NCBI GenBank assembly: GCA_001189345.1
Contig: LFKV01000045.1
Span: 1-37,410, forward strand
Length of the DNA stretch: 37,410 nucleotides
Reading direction: 5' to 3'
From: Candidatus Paraburkholderia kirkii
GTDB lineage: Bacteria; Pseudomonadota; Gammaproteobacteria; Burkholderiales; Burkholderiaceae
Part shown: piece by piece, positions 24,323 through 34,007 of the stretch
How the letters are laid out: each line of letters opens with the position of its first letter
How positions within the stretch are numbered: the stretch's first letter is position 1
Program-made: the position numbers and the translations under genes
Notes under the pieces: generated by a model
Told to the model about the DNA's origin: nothing
Databases searched by the model: none
Seen by the model: the letters and a program-made list of their open reading frames with translations, nothing else

Positions 24323-24356
24323 TTACGTATGTACGCACTCGTGTACATACGTAATT
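24321..24356. promoter_or_regulatory. Perfect 14-bp inverted repeat after the par genes (site f)
   Basis: AATTACGTATGTAC (24321-24334), 8-nt spacer, GTACATACGTAATT (24343-24356). The arms carry the same GTATGTAC/GTACATAC half-sites as the other operators. It overlaps the last codon and stop of the partition partner. Possible roles are centromere and operator. Confidence 0.7.
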
Positions 24357-24378
24357 TGAAGCGGATAGGTCGAACGGA

Positions 24379-24513
24379 ATGAAGAGGATCACAGTGTGCT
24401 TGCTGTCGATTTTCTCGATGATCGGGGTTGTTTCGGCTGGGGAATTGAACTGTCCCAACCATTCCGAGAACGGACCGCCGATCCGCCGGAAGGCAATGAA
24501 TCAGTGTATGTAA
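24379..24513 (+). CDS. Candidate small secreted peptide (44 aa)
   Basis: MKRITVCLLSIFSMIGVVSA is a convincing signal peptide (basic start, hydrophobic core, small residues at the cleavage site). It would release a mature peptide of about 24 residues starting GELNCPNHSENGPPIRRKAM with two Cys. It follows site f and ends inside site g. The ribosome-binding site is weak. Small exported proteins next to plasmid maintenance genes are often entry-exclusion or toxin components, but nothing in the sequence proves either. It could also be a chance frame. Confidence 0.45.
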   Translation: MKRITVCLLSIFSMIGVVSAGELNCPNHSENGPPIRRKAMNQCM

Positions 24514-24530
24514 TTACGTGCGTGCACATC
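24501..24530 (+). promoter_or_regulatory. Operator-like site (site g)
   Basis: GTATGTAATTACGTGCGTGCAC, read here as half-sites GTATGTA and TACGTGCGTGCAC, overlaps the stop of the peptide gene. It is a weaker match than the others. Confidence 0.4.
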
Positions 24531-24539
24531 AGTAGGAGG

Positions 24540-24559
24540 CCGCCCGAGGGCGGTTTTTT
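24540..24559 (+). terminator. Rho-independent terminator
   Basis: CCGCC-CGAG-GGCGG stem-loop followed by six T residues, 27 nt after the peptide gene's stop. It closes the par/peptide transcription unit. Confidence 0.85.
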
Positions 24560-24678
24560 CGTGCCCGCGCGTAGCGGAACGGGGCAGGGCCGCCGTCGAC
24601 GGCCACACCCAAGGCCCAAGTGGTCGACCTGCGCGCGATCATCAAGGATCTGTCGCCCACGAAGCGGGCGCCGAAGGC

Positions 24679-24919
24679 ATGAGCTCCTCCTATCAGCGGC
24701 TTCTGGCCGTCCTCGACGGTCGAATCGAGCAGGCTTGAGCGCGCGAGCGCGCTCAAGCCATCGAAACGATCCACGCGTTGATGGACACCTATGGCATCAA
24801 GCACAAGGATCTTGTCGGCCAGAACGGCCACCGCAGCTCCTACCAGATGCGCGAGTTGCCGACCCGTTACCGCGATCCGGCCACCGGGCAAGAATGGTGC
24901 GGACGTGGAAACGTGCCAC
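24679..24919 (+). pseudogene. H-NS-family nucleoid protein, nonsense codon and 3' truncation
   Basis: ATG 24679 overlaps the stop of a short upstream frame (ATGA). MSSSYQRLLAVLDGRIEQA ends at a TGA after 19 codons. The same frame continues ARERAQAIETIHALMDTYGI and reaches the DNA-binding signature YRDPATGQEWCGRGNVP, in which the family usually has W(S/T)GRGRxPxW. The gene is cut at the TA beside the mini-element (24920). Plasmid H-NS proteins silence foreign genes; this one is lost twice over. The upstream 35-codon tail (TPKAQVVDLRAIIKDLSPTK) is unidentified. Confidence 0.78.
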
Positions 24920-24921
24920 TA

Positions 24922-25044
24922 GTGCACTGCGTCATTGAATTAGCACCCTGTCTGTGTTCAGATACAGGTCATGGGCAAAATGGACCTGACAGATCATGGG
25001 CAAAATGAACACAGACAGGGTGCTAATTCAATGACGCAGTGCAC
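24922..25044. mobile_element. 123-bp mini-element: two inverted IS630 left ends
   Basis: Perfect 38-bp inverted repeats (24922-24959 and 25007-25044) both correspond to the left end of the 1,114-bp IS630 element (GTGCACTGCGTCATTGAATT, then AGCACCCTGTCTGTGTTC). The interior includes more left-end sequence to CCTGACAGAT and a 14-bp direct repeat TCATGGGCAAAATG (24969-24982, 24994-25007). It is flanked by TA, in fact CTAG on both sides. It has no coding capacity and looks like a MITE-like derivative mobilisable by the resident transposase. Confidence 0.9.
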
Positions 25045-25046
25045 TA

Positions 25047-25945
25047 GAGACCGCCGATCGCACTCAGCCGGCCGAGGTAGAAGCGAAGACTGAACGCCTA
25101 CGGGAGAAGATCGAGACGCTGCGCGAACAGATGCGCGATCTGAAACGCGCAGCGGAGCTTCTGAACGATCTGCCGGAAAAGCAGATCTCGCTGACCGACC
25201 CGGACTCACGCTCGATGATCTCTCAAGCCAAGGGTACGGGCGTGGTTGGCTATAACGTTCAGGTCGCCGTCGACGCCCGTCACCATCTCATCGTTACCCA
25301 CGAAGTCACGAACGTCGGCAACGACCGGACGCAGTTGAGCCCGATGGCCAAAGCGGCGCGCGAGGCGATGGGCAAGAAGAAAATCAAGGCACTGGCAGAC
25401 CGTGGATATTTCAGCGCACCAGAGATTAAGGCATGCGACGACGCGGGCATTGCGGCACTGGTGCCCCAATCGCAAACCTCGGGTGCAAAGGCTGACGGCC
25501 GCTTCGACCGGGCCGACTTCATTTACATCGCCAGGGACGACCAGTATCTGTGCCCGGCAGGGCAACGCGCGATATACCGCTACACTTCGTTGGAGAGTGC
25601 CAATTAGCTGAAATTGCGAACGTACTGGAGCAGTGCCTGTCCACTCAGAAAGCAGTGCACGCCGGCGCCATATCGGTTCGCCGATGGGAACACGAAGCGG
25701 TACTCGACAGAATGCAACGCAGACTGGATCGTCAGCTTGACGCGATGACAATACGGCGACGAACGGCCGAACACGTGTTTGGCACGCTAAAGCACTGGAT
25801 GGGCTCAACCCACTTCCAGATGCGCAGGCTTGGGAACGTCTCGACTGAAATGAGCTTGCATGTGCTCGCGTACAACCTCAAACGCGTCATGAAGATCCTC
25901 GGATTTGCAAAGACACTGCGAGCGATGAAGCTCGCAGGTGCGTAA
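25047..25945 (+). pseudogene. IS1182-family transposase, N-terminus missing, frameshifted
   Basis: After the mini-element the frame begins mid-gene (ETADRTQPAEVEAKTERLRE). It continues through ISLTDPDSRSM, GVVGYNVQVAVDARHHLIVT and KIKALADRGYFSAPEIKACD, the IS1182/DUF4277-type core. A frameshift and stop near 25,606 move the C-terminal part (LAEIANVLEQCLSTQK, then RRTAEHVFGTLKHWMGSTHF, ending AMKLAGA) to another frame. The N-terminal ~40% is absent. The element's 3' non-coding end probably extends to about 26,095 (CGTTTTACACGGCCTCGGCC). Confidence 0.87.
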
Positions 25946-26836
25946 TCTTACAGCTGCCTATGCTTGCTGGCGTGGCGCAATCAGTTCAGTCGTAGACAAC
26001 AGGAAGCTGCGAAGGCGCGGTGTCACCAGTCGCTCGACAGGCTGCCGGCTCACGCGTTTTACACGGCCTCGGCCACTTTCTGCCGTTCGCCTGCGCCATG
26101 CAGTGGTCACTCGAACGGCTGGTCCACTCCGAAATCCGCCGGAGGCGCGACGCGCGCTTTTCGGCCTCTGCCTACGTTCGACGAGACTCTCTTGGACGTC
26201 GACAGTATGGCGGGTTGCCGCTGGTGGCGGCGTAGCGCGCTAGACAGCCGCGTCGGCCATCCCCAGCTCACAGTTTCGACGCAAGAATGGACAAGGGCGG
26301 TAGCCTCCCCGCTGGCCGCGTGAGTGGTATTCACCCCCGGTATCCTTCCTGAGCCTAATCAAAACATCGCCTGGAAAAGGGTCGCGACATACATAATTAC
26401 ATTCATCTCAAACCATAACGATGTCAGTGCGGATGCCCTACGACCGATGGTTTTGGACGCACGGCTCGCGATCGAGCTGCGAAGTCGGGGACACGATTCC
26501 GGTACGACATTCGCTTGAATAAGGGACGCCTTCCCGCGAGATGCGGCGGATCGGGTATTGCATACGCGGAGCCGCAGACGAAGCAATTTTGTGCGCATTC
26601 AATCTCGCCGTCCGACAACTTGAGACTTTTTGCACAGAACGAGAATTCCTGACACGAGAATTTCTGATGAACGGCCGTTAATTGAAAAGCCACGAAGGGC
26701 GGATCATCCACGATCGAGGTCACGGAAAGTCAGTAGAACGCCGCGCCCGAAGGTGCCCCGCGCACACCGAACGTAGTGCCGAACACCCGCTGTGTCAAAT
26801 TGCAGGTGGCAATGCGCATCATGAACCTGCGCGCGA
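25946..26836. other. Degraded region between IS1182 remnant and cheW fragment
   Basis: The first ~150 bp are probably the IS1182 terminal region. A leftward frame at 26424-26723 (99 aa, CFVCGSAYAIPDPPHLAGRR) has a CxxC pair and could be the remains of a small regulatory gene, but I cannot place it. A weak operator-like ACATACATAATTAC lies near 26,387. Nothing else is supported. Confidence 0.4.
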
Positions 26837-26838
26837 CA

Positions 26839-27110
26839 CTATAGACCGATGTCATCTGCGATGAGTCGCTCGATGTCGAGCAGAATTAACATGCGATCCC
26901 CCCTCTTCGCCTTTGACCGAACCCAAGTCAGTGATAAAGCCAGTATCGATGGTTGCGCCGAAACCAGGTGCAGGCCGGCGATCGGCAGCGCTGAATTCCA
27001 GTACATCGCTCACTGCATCGACGACCACCCCGACAATGCGCGCTGAAACATTCAGCACAATCACGACCGTCGAATCGTTATACTCCGCAGAACTCAGCGC
27101 AAACTTACTA
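26839..27110 (-). pseudogene. cheW: CheW C-terminal fragment, frameshifted
   Basis: Reads KFALSSAEYNDSTVVIVLNV, then ARIVGVVVDAVSDVLEFSAA and PGFGATIDTGFITDLGSV. After a frameshift near 26,898 it ends DRMLILLDIERLIADDIGL. These are the last two-thirds of a CheW coupling protein, which links chemoreceptors to CheA. The start is missing; the left end of the next transposase element begins just beyond 27,110. No other chemotaxis gene is seen. Confidence 0.8.
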
Positions 27111-27174
27111 ATAAGTCATTAATTTTGCGGACAACTAGTCTATGCTTGAGCAATAGCTATTGGGAGCATCGCCC

Positions 27175-28842
<1,668 letters not shown>

Positions 28843-28887
28843 GGTCTCGACATCAACGCCACCCGCCTGTCGCTGCTGCTCAACGAT

Positions 28888-29691
28888 TTGCGGCTGCCCG
28901 CCATCAAGCAGATCTGGTCCAGCTTTGCTGAGCGCTCCGACACGGAAGGATGGCCGGCAGCGCGCCTGCCGATGGCGCTGGCCGAACACGAGATCGCCGA
29001 GCGCGATCGACGCCGAATCGAACGTCACCTCAGGGACGCAAAGCTGCTGCCGGGCAAGACACTGGAGAACTTCAATTTCGACGCGGTGCCAATGGTGTCG
29101 CGCGCGCACGTCTCGGCGCTTTGCGCGGGCGACGGCTGGTTGCGTAACGGCACCAACCTGATTCTTCTAGGGCCTAGCGGAGGGGGCAAATCGTACCTGT
29201 CGTCGGCGATCGGACTGAGCCTGCTGGAGAAGGGCTGGAAGGTCTTCTTCGCTCGCACTACCGACCTCGTGCAACGGTTGCAGGTCGCGCGCCGCGAGCT
29301 CGCGCTGGAGTCCGCCGTCAACCGGCTGGATCGCTTCGACCTGGTCATCCTGGACGATTTCGCATATGTCAGCAAGGATCAGGCAGAGACGTCGGTGCTG
29401 TTCGAGCTCATCAGCGCCAGGTATGAGCGCCGTTCCCTTTGCATAACGGCCAACCAGCCGTTTGGCGAATGGGACAAGGTTTTCCCCGACCGGGCCATGA
29501 CGGTGGCCGCCGTCGACCGGCTGGTCCACCACTCGACCATCTTTGAGCTGAACGTCGAAAGCTACCGTCGCCGTACTGCCCTGCAGCCCAAGCAGCAGGG
29601 ACCGGGACGCCCGGCCAGTAGAGCGACACCAAAGAACGTTGGTGTGCCACCGACACAGGAGCATCAGCACGGCATCGACCTCACCGAATGA
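28888..29691 (+). CDS. istB: IS21 helper ATPase IstB
   Basis: A DnaC/IstB-type AAA+ ATPase with Walker A GPSGGGKS, Walker B LVILDDFAYV and the conserved end of the family. Similarity starts earlier, at DINATRLSLLLNDLRLPAIK (about 28,850), but no ATG precedes it in frame. The ATG at 28843 is one base out of frame, so the natural start appears to have been lost by a 1-bp deletion. The coordinates given use the first TTG. Translation may be poor or absent. The last 522 bp are duplicated at 15589-16110. Confidence 0.75.
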   Translation: MRLPAIKQIWSSFAERSDTEGWPAARLPMALAEHEIAERDRRRIERHLRDAKLLPGKTLENFNFDAVPMVSRAHVSALCAGDGWLRNGTNLILLGPSGGGKSYLSSAIGLSLLEKGWKVFFARTTDLVQRLQVARRELALESAVNRLDRFDLVILDDFAYVSKDQAETSVLFELISARYERRSLCITANQPFGEWDKVFPDRAMTVAAVDRLVHHSTIFELNVESYRRRTALQPKQQGPGRPASRATPKNVGVPPTQEHQHGIDLTE

Positions 29692-29931
29692 TCCGCTGTT
29701 CTCGTCCTGATTGACGCGCGGCTCGCAGGCAAAGCTAGCCGCGTCAATCAACCGCAGCATCACCTTCCCGCCACCACATTCTCATCTTGATTGTCGCGCA
29801 ACACCCACTCGCCCGCGTCAATCAACTCCGCGCGTCAATCAATAAACGCTTGCCAGCGTCAATCAACATCGGCATCAGCATTTCTGCCGCGACATTCTCA
29901 ACTTGATTGTCGCGCCACACACGTAAAAAAA

Positions 29932-32082
29932 TCATCGGGATGCGACGGCAGCAGCGCTTCCCCGCTGACCATCCTGCATGGGCTGCGATGCCTGCCACCA
30001 GTACCTGCCCGTGCGTAGTTGTGGATCGCGTATCGCGAGATATGTCGTGCTCCATAGCTGCGCAGCATTGGCTTCAGTCGCGTCCGCGCTGCGTGTGCCG
30101 AATGCGTCCGCCCGGTAATGTCCGCCTGTGTACGACCAGGTCCACATCTCGGAGGTTCGCATGTCGTGCGCGTTCGCGATCGCCCGCCAGATTATCAGAC
30201 GTGCCTGCGTCAGCAGGGCGCGCGTTGGACCGGACAGATCCTCGCGCGCGAGTTGCCGGTCGAGGCCGGCGACCCACATCGCCTGCTGCCATGACCAGAC
30301 CACGGTGCCGTGGTATGCAGAGCTCGTGAACTTCGGCCAAAGCGAGGGGCTCGCATATGCCGGGTTCGAGGCCAGCATGCCAACGTCGGTGACAAGTCCC
30401 GCCGGAAACGGTCGTGTCGCGTCTGCAACGATACGCTGCAGTTGGTCCTCGGGCGGCGTACCGAACAGCAGCGCGAAGCCGCCATCGGAATTCATTACGG
30501 GAACCGGTGTGCCCTGTTCGTCGAGCGATAGAGCATAAAACGATAGCGGCGCGTCCGGTGCGGCACCTGCAGGCACACCCGCCGTGGGCGCGTACCCGAA
30601 TACATCAGTCGCCGCCTGGGCGGCCGGCACGTCCACCCGGAACAGCGCTGGCGCATACTGTTCCCACACCGCAGCCTCGTTCGCCGCGTTCACCAGCGTG
30701 GCGCGCTGCCCGGCGTCCAGATACGGATCGAGCAGCCGGCGCCCAAGGAACGCGCTTGCGGCATGCAGCGCGGCGGGCACCAGCACCGCATTGACGTCGT
30801 ACGGATACACTCCATGACCAAGTCCCTCAGTGCTGTCCCGCCAGTTACCGACGATCTGCCCTCGCCGCAGATGGATCAGGTTGCTAACCGTCGGCTGTTG
30901 ACTGAACGGCTTTGCGGTGTTTGCGACATGCAGCAGGTTGACGACGAGCCGGCTGCCGTTGGTCCGTCCGTCGCTGCCGCGCTGCGCAAGATACGCAGCC
31001 GCTCGCGACTGACCGCGTGCATCGTCGATCAGCCACGCGGCCGCGATAGGCGCGAGAAGGTAGTCGCCGTCGATCATCTTGTAGTCGTAAGTCGGCGTCG
31101 GGTCGTCTGGCCGGTTGTTTTTTGCATTGTCGATCAGCGCGAACTCCCCGATACCTTCCTCGTGTGCAACTCTGCCGTCGTCCGACAAGCGACCCAGCAC
31201 AGACGTAAGGCCCGCCTCGATCGTAGCAGGCTGCAGCACCGGCATCAGCATGCACACGGAGATCAGCGTATCGCGGCCGAAGTACGTGTCGTACTGCCAT
31301 GAGCCTGCGAGCAGCTTGTCGCGAAAGCTCAGGAATTCGAGCACATTCTGGCTCACCGGATCGGGATTCGCTGCCGGTGCGAGCAGGTCAGCGTGAGCGA
31401 TTGGCGACATCGGCGTCTCGCCTGACAGCGCATCGATGTGCAACCTCAGCGTGTGTGCGCCGGCAGGCGCACGCAGTACAAGCTTGCCGCCCGCCGCTGG
31501 CACGATGTTGCCGCCATCGCGCAGCGACACGCGCAGTGCGTAACCCGCCGCGCCATCGACACGGTCGCGTCGCCATTGCACGCTGGCCTTCTGTACCACC
31601 GGCTGCGTGGTGATCTGCAGCGGCACCGTTGCACCACCGTTGAAGTCGCGCAGGAAGCGCACGTTGCTGAGCAGTCCTTCGCGAATTGTCAGCGCGTCAG
31701 TATCCACGGAGAGATCAGCACCGATACCATAGAGCGGACGCCCAGACCTGTCCCGATCCGATAGTGCGGAGGGGGCGCTATCAAGGCTCCAGTTCACCGT
31801 CTGCGCAGTGTCATCGAACCACAGTCCCGTGCCGCTGTTGCCAGCGGGGAATACGACGAGCAGCCGGGGTTTCGTCGACGAGCGCGCCAGTAGATGCGCG
31901 GCGACCTTGTCCTGCCGGTAGAACGCGTTGATCTGGCCGCCCGTGTCCATGCGAAATGACAGTGCCGAACTTGGGGCCCGTGTGCCGCTTGACTGGATGC
32001 TACCGTCATTGCATGCCGAGAGCAGTCCGGCACAGGCAAACCAAGCATGGAGAGGCTTCGTAAAACGATGCGTTTTTTTCAT
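29932..32082 (-). CDS. Lipoprotein, glycogen-debranching-like (alpha/alpha)6 glucosidase domain
   Basis: ATG 32082 follows GGAGG closely. A lipoprotein signal (MKKTHRFTKPLHAWFACAGL) ends in the lipobox LSAC with Cys24, so the 716-residue product is predicted to be membrane-anchored. Residues ~35-280 look beta-rich. From ~285 the segment SFRDKLLAGSWQYDTYFGRD, TLISVCMLMPVL and GRVAHEEGIGEF resembles amylo-alpha-1,6-glucosidase/GDE proteins, where FGRDT and VAHEE are conserved. Later WSWQQAMWVAGLDRQL fits an (alpha/alpha)6 barrel. The substrate is unknown; a glucan or glycoside is inferred. The frame is intact. The stop is 12 bp from the IS21 end, so the natural C-terminus could have been altered. 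Confidence 0.7.
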   Translation of the reverse strand: MKKTHRFTKPLHAWFACAGLLSACNDGSIQSSGTRAPSSALSFRMDTGGQINAFYRQDKVAAHLLARSSTKPRLLVVFPAGNSGTGLWFDDTAQTVNWSLDSAPSALSDRDRSGRPLYGIGADLSVDTDALTIREGLLSNVRFLRDFNGGATVPLQITTQPVVQKASVQWRRDRVDGAAGYALRVSLRDGGNIVPAAGGKLVLRAPAGAHTLRLHIDALSGETPMSPIAHADLLAPAANPDPVSQNVLEFLSFRDKLLAGSWQYDTYFGRDTLISVCMLMPVLQPATIEAGLTSVLGRLSDDGRVAHEEGIGEFALIDNAKNNRPDDPTPTYDYKMIDGDYLLAPIAAAWLIDDARGQSRAAAYLAQRGSDGRTNGSRLVVNLLHVANTAKPFSQQPTVSNLIHLRRGQIVGNWRDSTEGLGHGVYPYDVNAVLVPAALHAASAFLGRRLLDPYLDAGQRATLVNAANEAAVWEQYAPALFRVDVPAAQAATDVFGYAPTAGVPAGAAPDAPLSFYALSLDEQGTPVPVMNSDGGFALLFGTPPEDQLQRIVADATRPFPAGLVTDVGMLASNPAYASPSLWPKFTSSAYHGTVVWSWQQAMWVAGLDRQLAREDLSGPTRALLTQARLIIWRAIANAHDMRTSEMWTWSYTGGHYRADAFGTRSADATEANAAQLWSTTYLAIRDPQLRTGRYWWQASQPMQDGQRGSAAAVASR

Positions 32083-32112
32083 AGTCCTCCGATCTGATTC
32101 GGCGGTCACGTT

Positions 32113-32266
32113 CACCGAAATACGCACCATCAACCCGCCTGCGTATCTGGAATACGTCCCGACTCACATCGCGGAGCACAAAATCGGGCGCATCGACGAA
32201 CTGCTGCACTGGAACATGGTCGGCAAGTTGCCCACGAAATCCGCATCACCGTCAGCGACAACCTGA
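32113..32266 (+). pseudogene. IS66 TnpC C-terminal scrap
   Basis: TEIRTINPPAYLEYVPTHIA and EHKIGRIDELLHWNMVGKLP match the C-terminal block of IS66 TnpC transposases (usually NPxAYLxYVLTxIAxHxINRIDELLPW). Only about 45 residues remain, on the strand opposite the lipoprotein gene and next to its start. It could come from the same kind of element as the remnant at 4818-5522. Confidence 0.6.
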
Positions 32267-32702
32267 TCTCTGGAGCGTCTCCCGCAAACTACGCGCGAGC
32301 CTCGATTAACGCGCTACCACTAGCGTGCCACATGCGCGCGACATTGCGAACGGCCGACGCAAGGCGCTTTACGCTTATACACTACTCTTGACCTCAACTC
32401 CTCGGCGTACCCGGATTGAGGTAATACCGTCATTAACCAGCACACGATGTATCGCTCGGCGCTGTCCGTCGAAATCGTTCAGCGCATAGTGCTGCACATA
32501 GCGTGTCGTTGAAAATCCCATCCAACGGGACGAGTCATTCCTTCATGTTCAGTAGGCAGATCGTCATAGGTCGCGCACATGCTTGCTCGCCACCAATGTA
32601 TCCCCACCGCATTGACGAATATCGGGGCCCCGCAGTACTGGGTACGCCAATGGAACCTCGTGGTATGGCGAGTCGGTGTGCCGCACGGGGCCGAGGTTGC
32701 TA
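32267..32702. other. Non-coding or decayed region
   Basis: About 435 bp with no supported gene. It probably includes the promoter region of the lipoprotein gene and the decayed end of the IS66 scrap. No clear repeats or RNA structures were found. Confidence 0.4.
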
Positions 32703-33816
32703 TTCCATTGCGTCATTGAATTGGCACTGGTCGAATCCGGCGCGAAGGATCGTCATATTTCCACTTGATCGGTTTCGGGTTCTTGTTGTGTTCGCGGATG
32801 TATCGGCATCAGTTTGCGATCCCAATCCTTCACCGAAGTGAAGATGCCGCGAGCGATCACTTCACGCTGAATGCGCGAGAACCAGTTCTCCACCTGGTTG
32901 AGCCACGACGAGTAGGTCGGCGTGAAGTGCAGGTGCACGTTGCGCTGCGCATCAAGGAAGTCGGCAACCCGCTGCGTCTTATGGCTGCTGACGTTGTCGC
33001 AGATCGCGTGGATTTCCCGGCGTTTGGGCTGGCTGGCGACGACGTCGGTCAGGAAGGCCACGAACTGCTCGCTGGTGTGGCGCGCCACCGTCTTGCCCAG
33101 CACCTCGCCGGTGGCAGTATTGAACGCCGCGAACAGGCTGAGCGTGCCGTTGCGCTTGTACTCGAAGCCGTGACTCTCGGCGCGCCCGGGCGACAGCGGC
33201 AGCATACGGTCCTTGCGATCGAGTGCCTGGATCGCGGTCTTCTCGTCCACGCAGAACACCGCTGCGTGCGCCGGCGGGTTCAGGTACAGCCCGATCACGT
33301 CGGCTGCCTTGGTCTCGAAGTCCGGGTCGTTGGAGACCATGTGCCGCTCCAACTGCTGCGGCTTGATGCCGTGCTTGCGCCAGATGCGCTGCACGGCCGA
33401 GACCGATACGTCGCCGAGTTCTGCTGCGAGCTTGTAGCTACTCCAGTGTGTCGAACCGTCGGCGGGTTTGTGCTTGAGGGTGCACTTGAGCACCCGCGCT
33501 TCCAGTTTGGCCGGTGGCTGCGTAGGCGCCCGCCCGCGGTGCCGGGCGTACATGCCGGCTAGTCGCTCGCTGAGGAAGCGCCCCGACCAGCGTGCGATGA
33601 AGCGCGAATCGCAACCCAGTGTGCGCATGATACTGTCGCGCGATTCGCCGTCCTCGAGCATCAGGATCAACTTTGCGCGTCGCACGTCCGCCGCACGCAC
33701 CGTTCGGCTGCGCGCCGCCGACAACAGTTGCTCACGTTCGATATCTGTCAGGTTCATTTTGACCCATGACCTGTATCTGAACACAGACAGGGTGCTAATT
33801 CAATAACGCAGTGCAA
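32703..33816 (-). mobile_element. IS630-family element, copy 3 (1,114 bp)
   Basis: Same element as copies 1 and 2, in the orientation of copy 2. It is flanked by TA (32701-32702, 33817-33818); the surrounding TTGC-TA and TA-GCAA would reconstitute the palindrome TTGCTAGCAA. This copy is the best candidate for a clean insertion. Confidence 0.93.
32753..33757 (-). CDS. IS630-family DDE transposase (copy 3)
   Basis: Protein identical to copies 1 and 2, with intact catalytic motifs and the same altered C-terminal tail. Three identical proteins within 22 kb indicate very recent spread compared with the decayed genes around them. Confidence 0.9.
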   Translation of the reverse strand: MNLTDIEREQLLSAARSRTVRAADVRRAKLILMLEDGESRDSIMRTLGCDSRFIARWSGRFLSERLAGMYARHRGRAPTQPPAKLEARVLKCTLKHKPADGSTHWSSYKLAAELGDVSVSAVQRIWRKHGIKPQQLERHMVSNDPDFETKAADVIGLYLNPPAHAAVFCVDEKTAIQALDRKDRMLPLSPGRAESHGFEYKRNGTLSLFAAFNTATGEVLGKTVARHTSEQFVAFLTDVVASQPKRREIHAICDNVSSHKTQRVADFLDAQRNVHLHFTPTYSSWLNQVENWFSRIQREVIARGIFTSVKDWDRKLMPIHPRTQQEPETDQVEI

Positions 33817-33870
33817 TAGCAATGAAACTGCTCGTCAGCACCCATCCTACGGACTTCTGGATATTGATCA

Positions 33871-33890
33871 CCTGTCCATTTGGACAGGTG
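33871..33890. promoter_or_regulatory. lux-box-like palindrome
   Basis: ACCTGTCCATTTGGACAGGT is a perfect 20-bp palindrome apart from its ATTT centre and matches the LuxR-type operator pattern ACCTGT-N8-ACAGGT. The symmetry extends one more base each side. The LuxI/LuxR pair lies 2.7 kb to the right, beyond two insertion sequences. Confidence 0.7.
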
Positions 33891-34007
33891 CGCGGTCGAG
33901 CACTTCATTAGATTCTCATCACAGTCAGCGAAAGAGCGAACGGCGTTCGTGCTCAAACTTGCTTGAAGAACGTCGCTCCCTCTGAAAGAGACGATCGAGG
34001 TGCGTTA

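Noticed and set aside
24321..24356. Perfect inverted repeat read as a transcription terminator
   Set aside because: The stem is AT-rich and not followed by a T run, and the same half-sites occur upstream of promoters. Protein binding is the better explanation; the real terminator is at 24540.
20642..24919. In-frame TGA codons (RepA Trp position, H-NS, 22854 gene) read as recoding or an alternative genetic code
   Set aside because: Intact genes in the same window stop at TGA (for example parA and the 22562 gene), and the affected genes mostly carry other lesions. Simple nonsense mutation fits.
24922..25044. The mini-element as a simple MITE insertion into one gene
   Set aside because: The two flanks belong to different genes (H-NS and IS1182 transposase), so the site is a rearrangement junction as well.
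26424..26723. Leftward 99-codon frame with a CxxC pair as a real gene
   Set aside because: No family match I can defend and no convincing start; it lies between degraded IS1182 and cheW DNA. Left as part of the decayed region.
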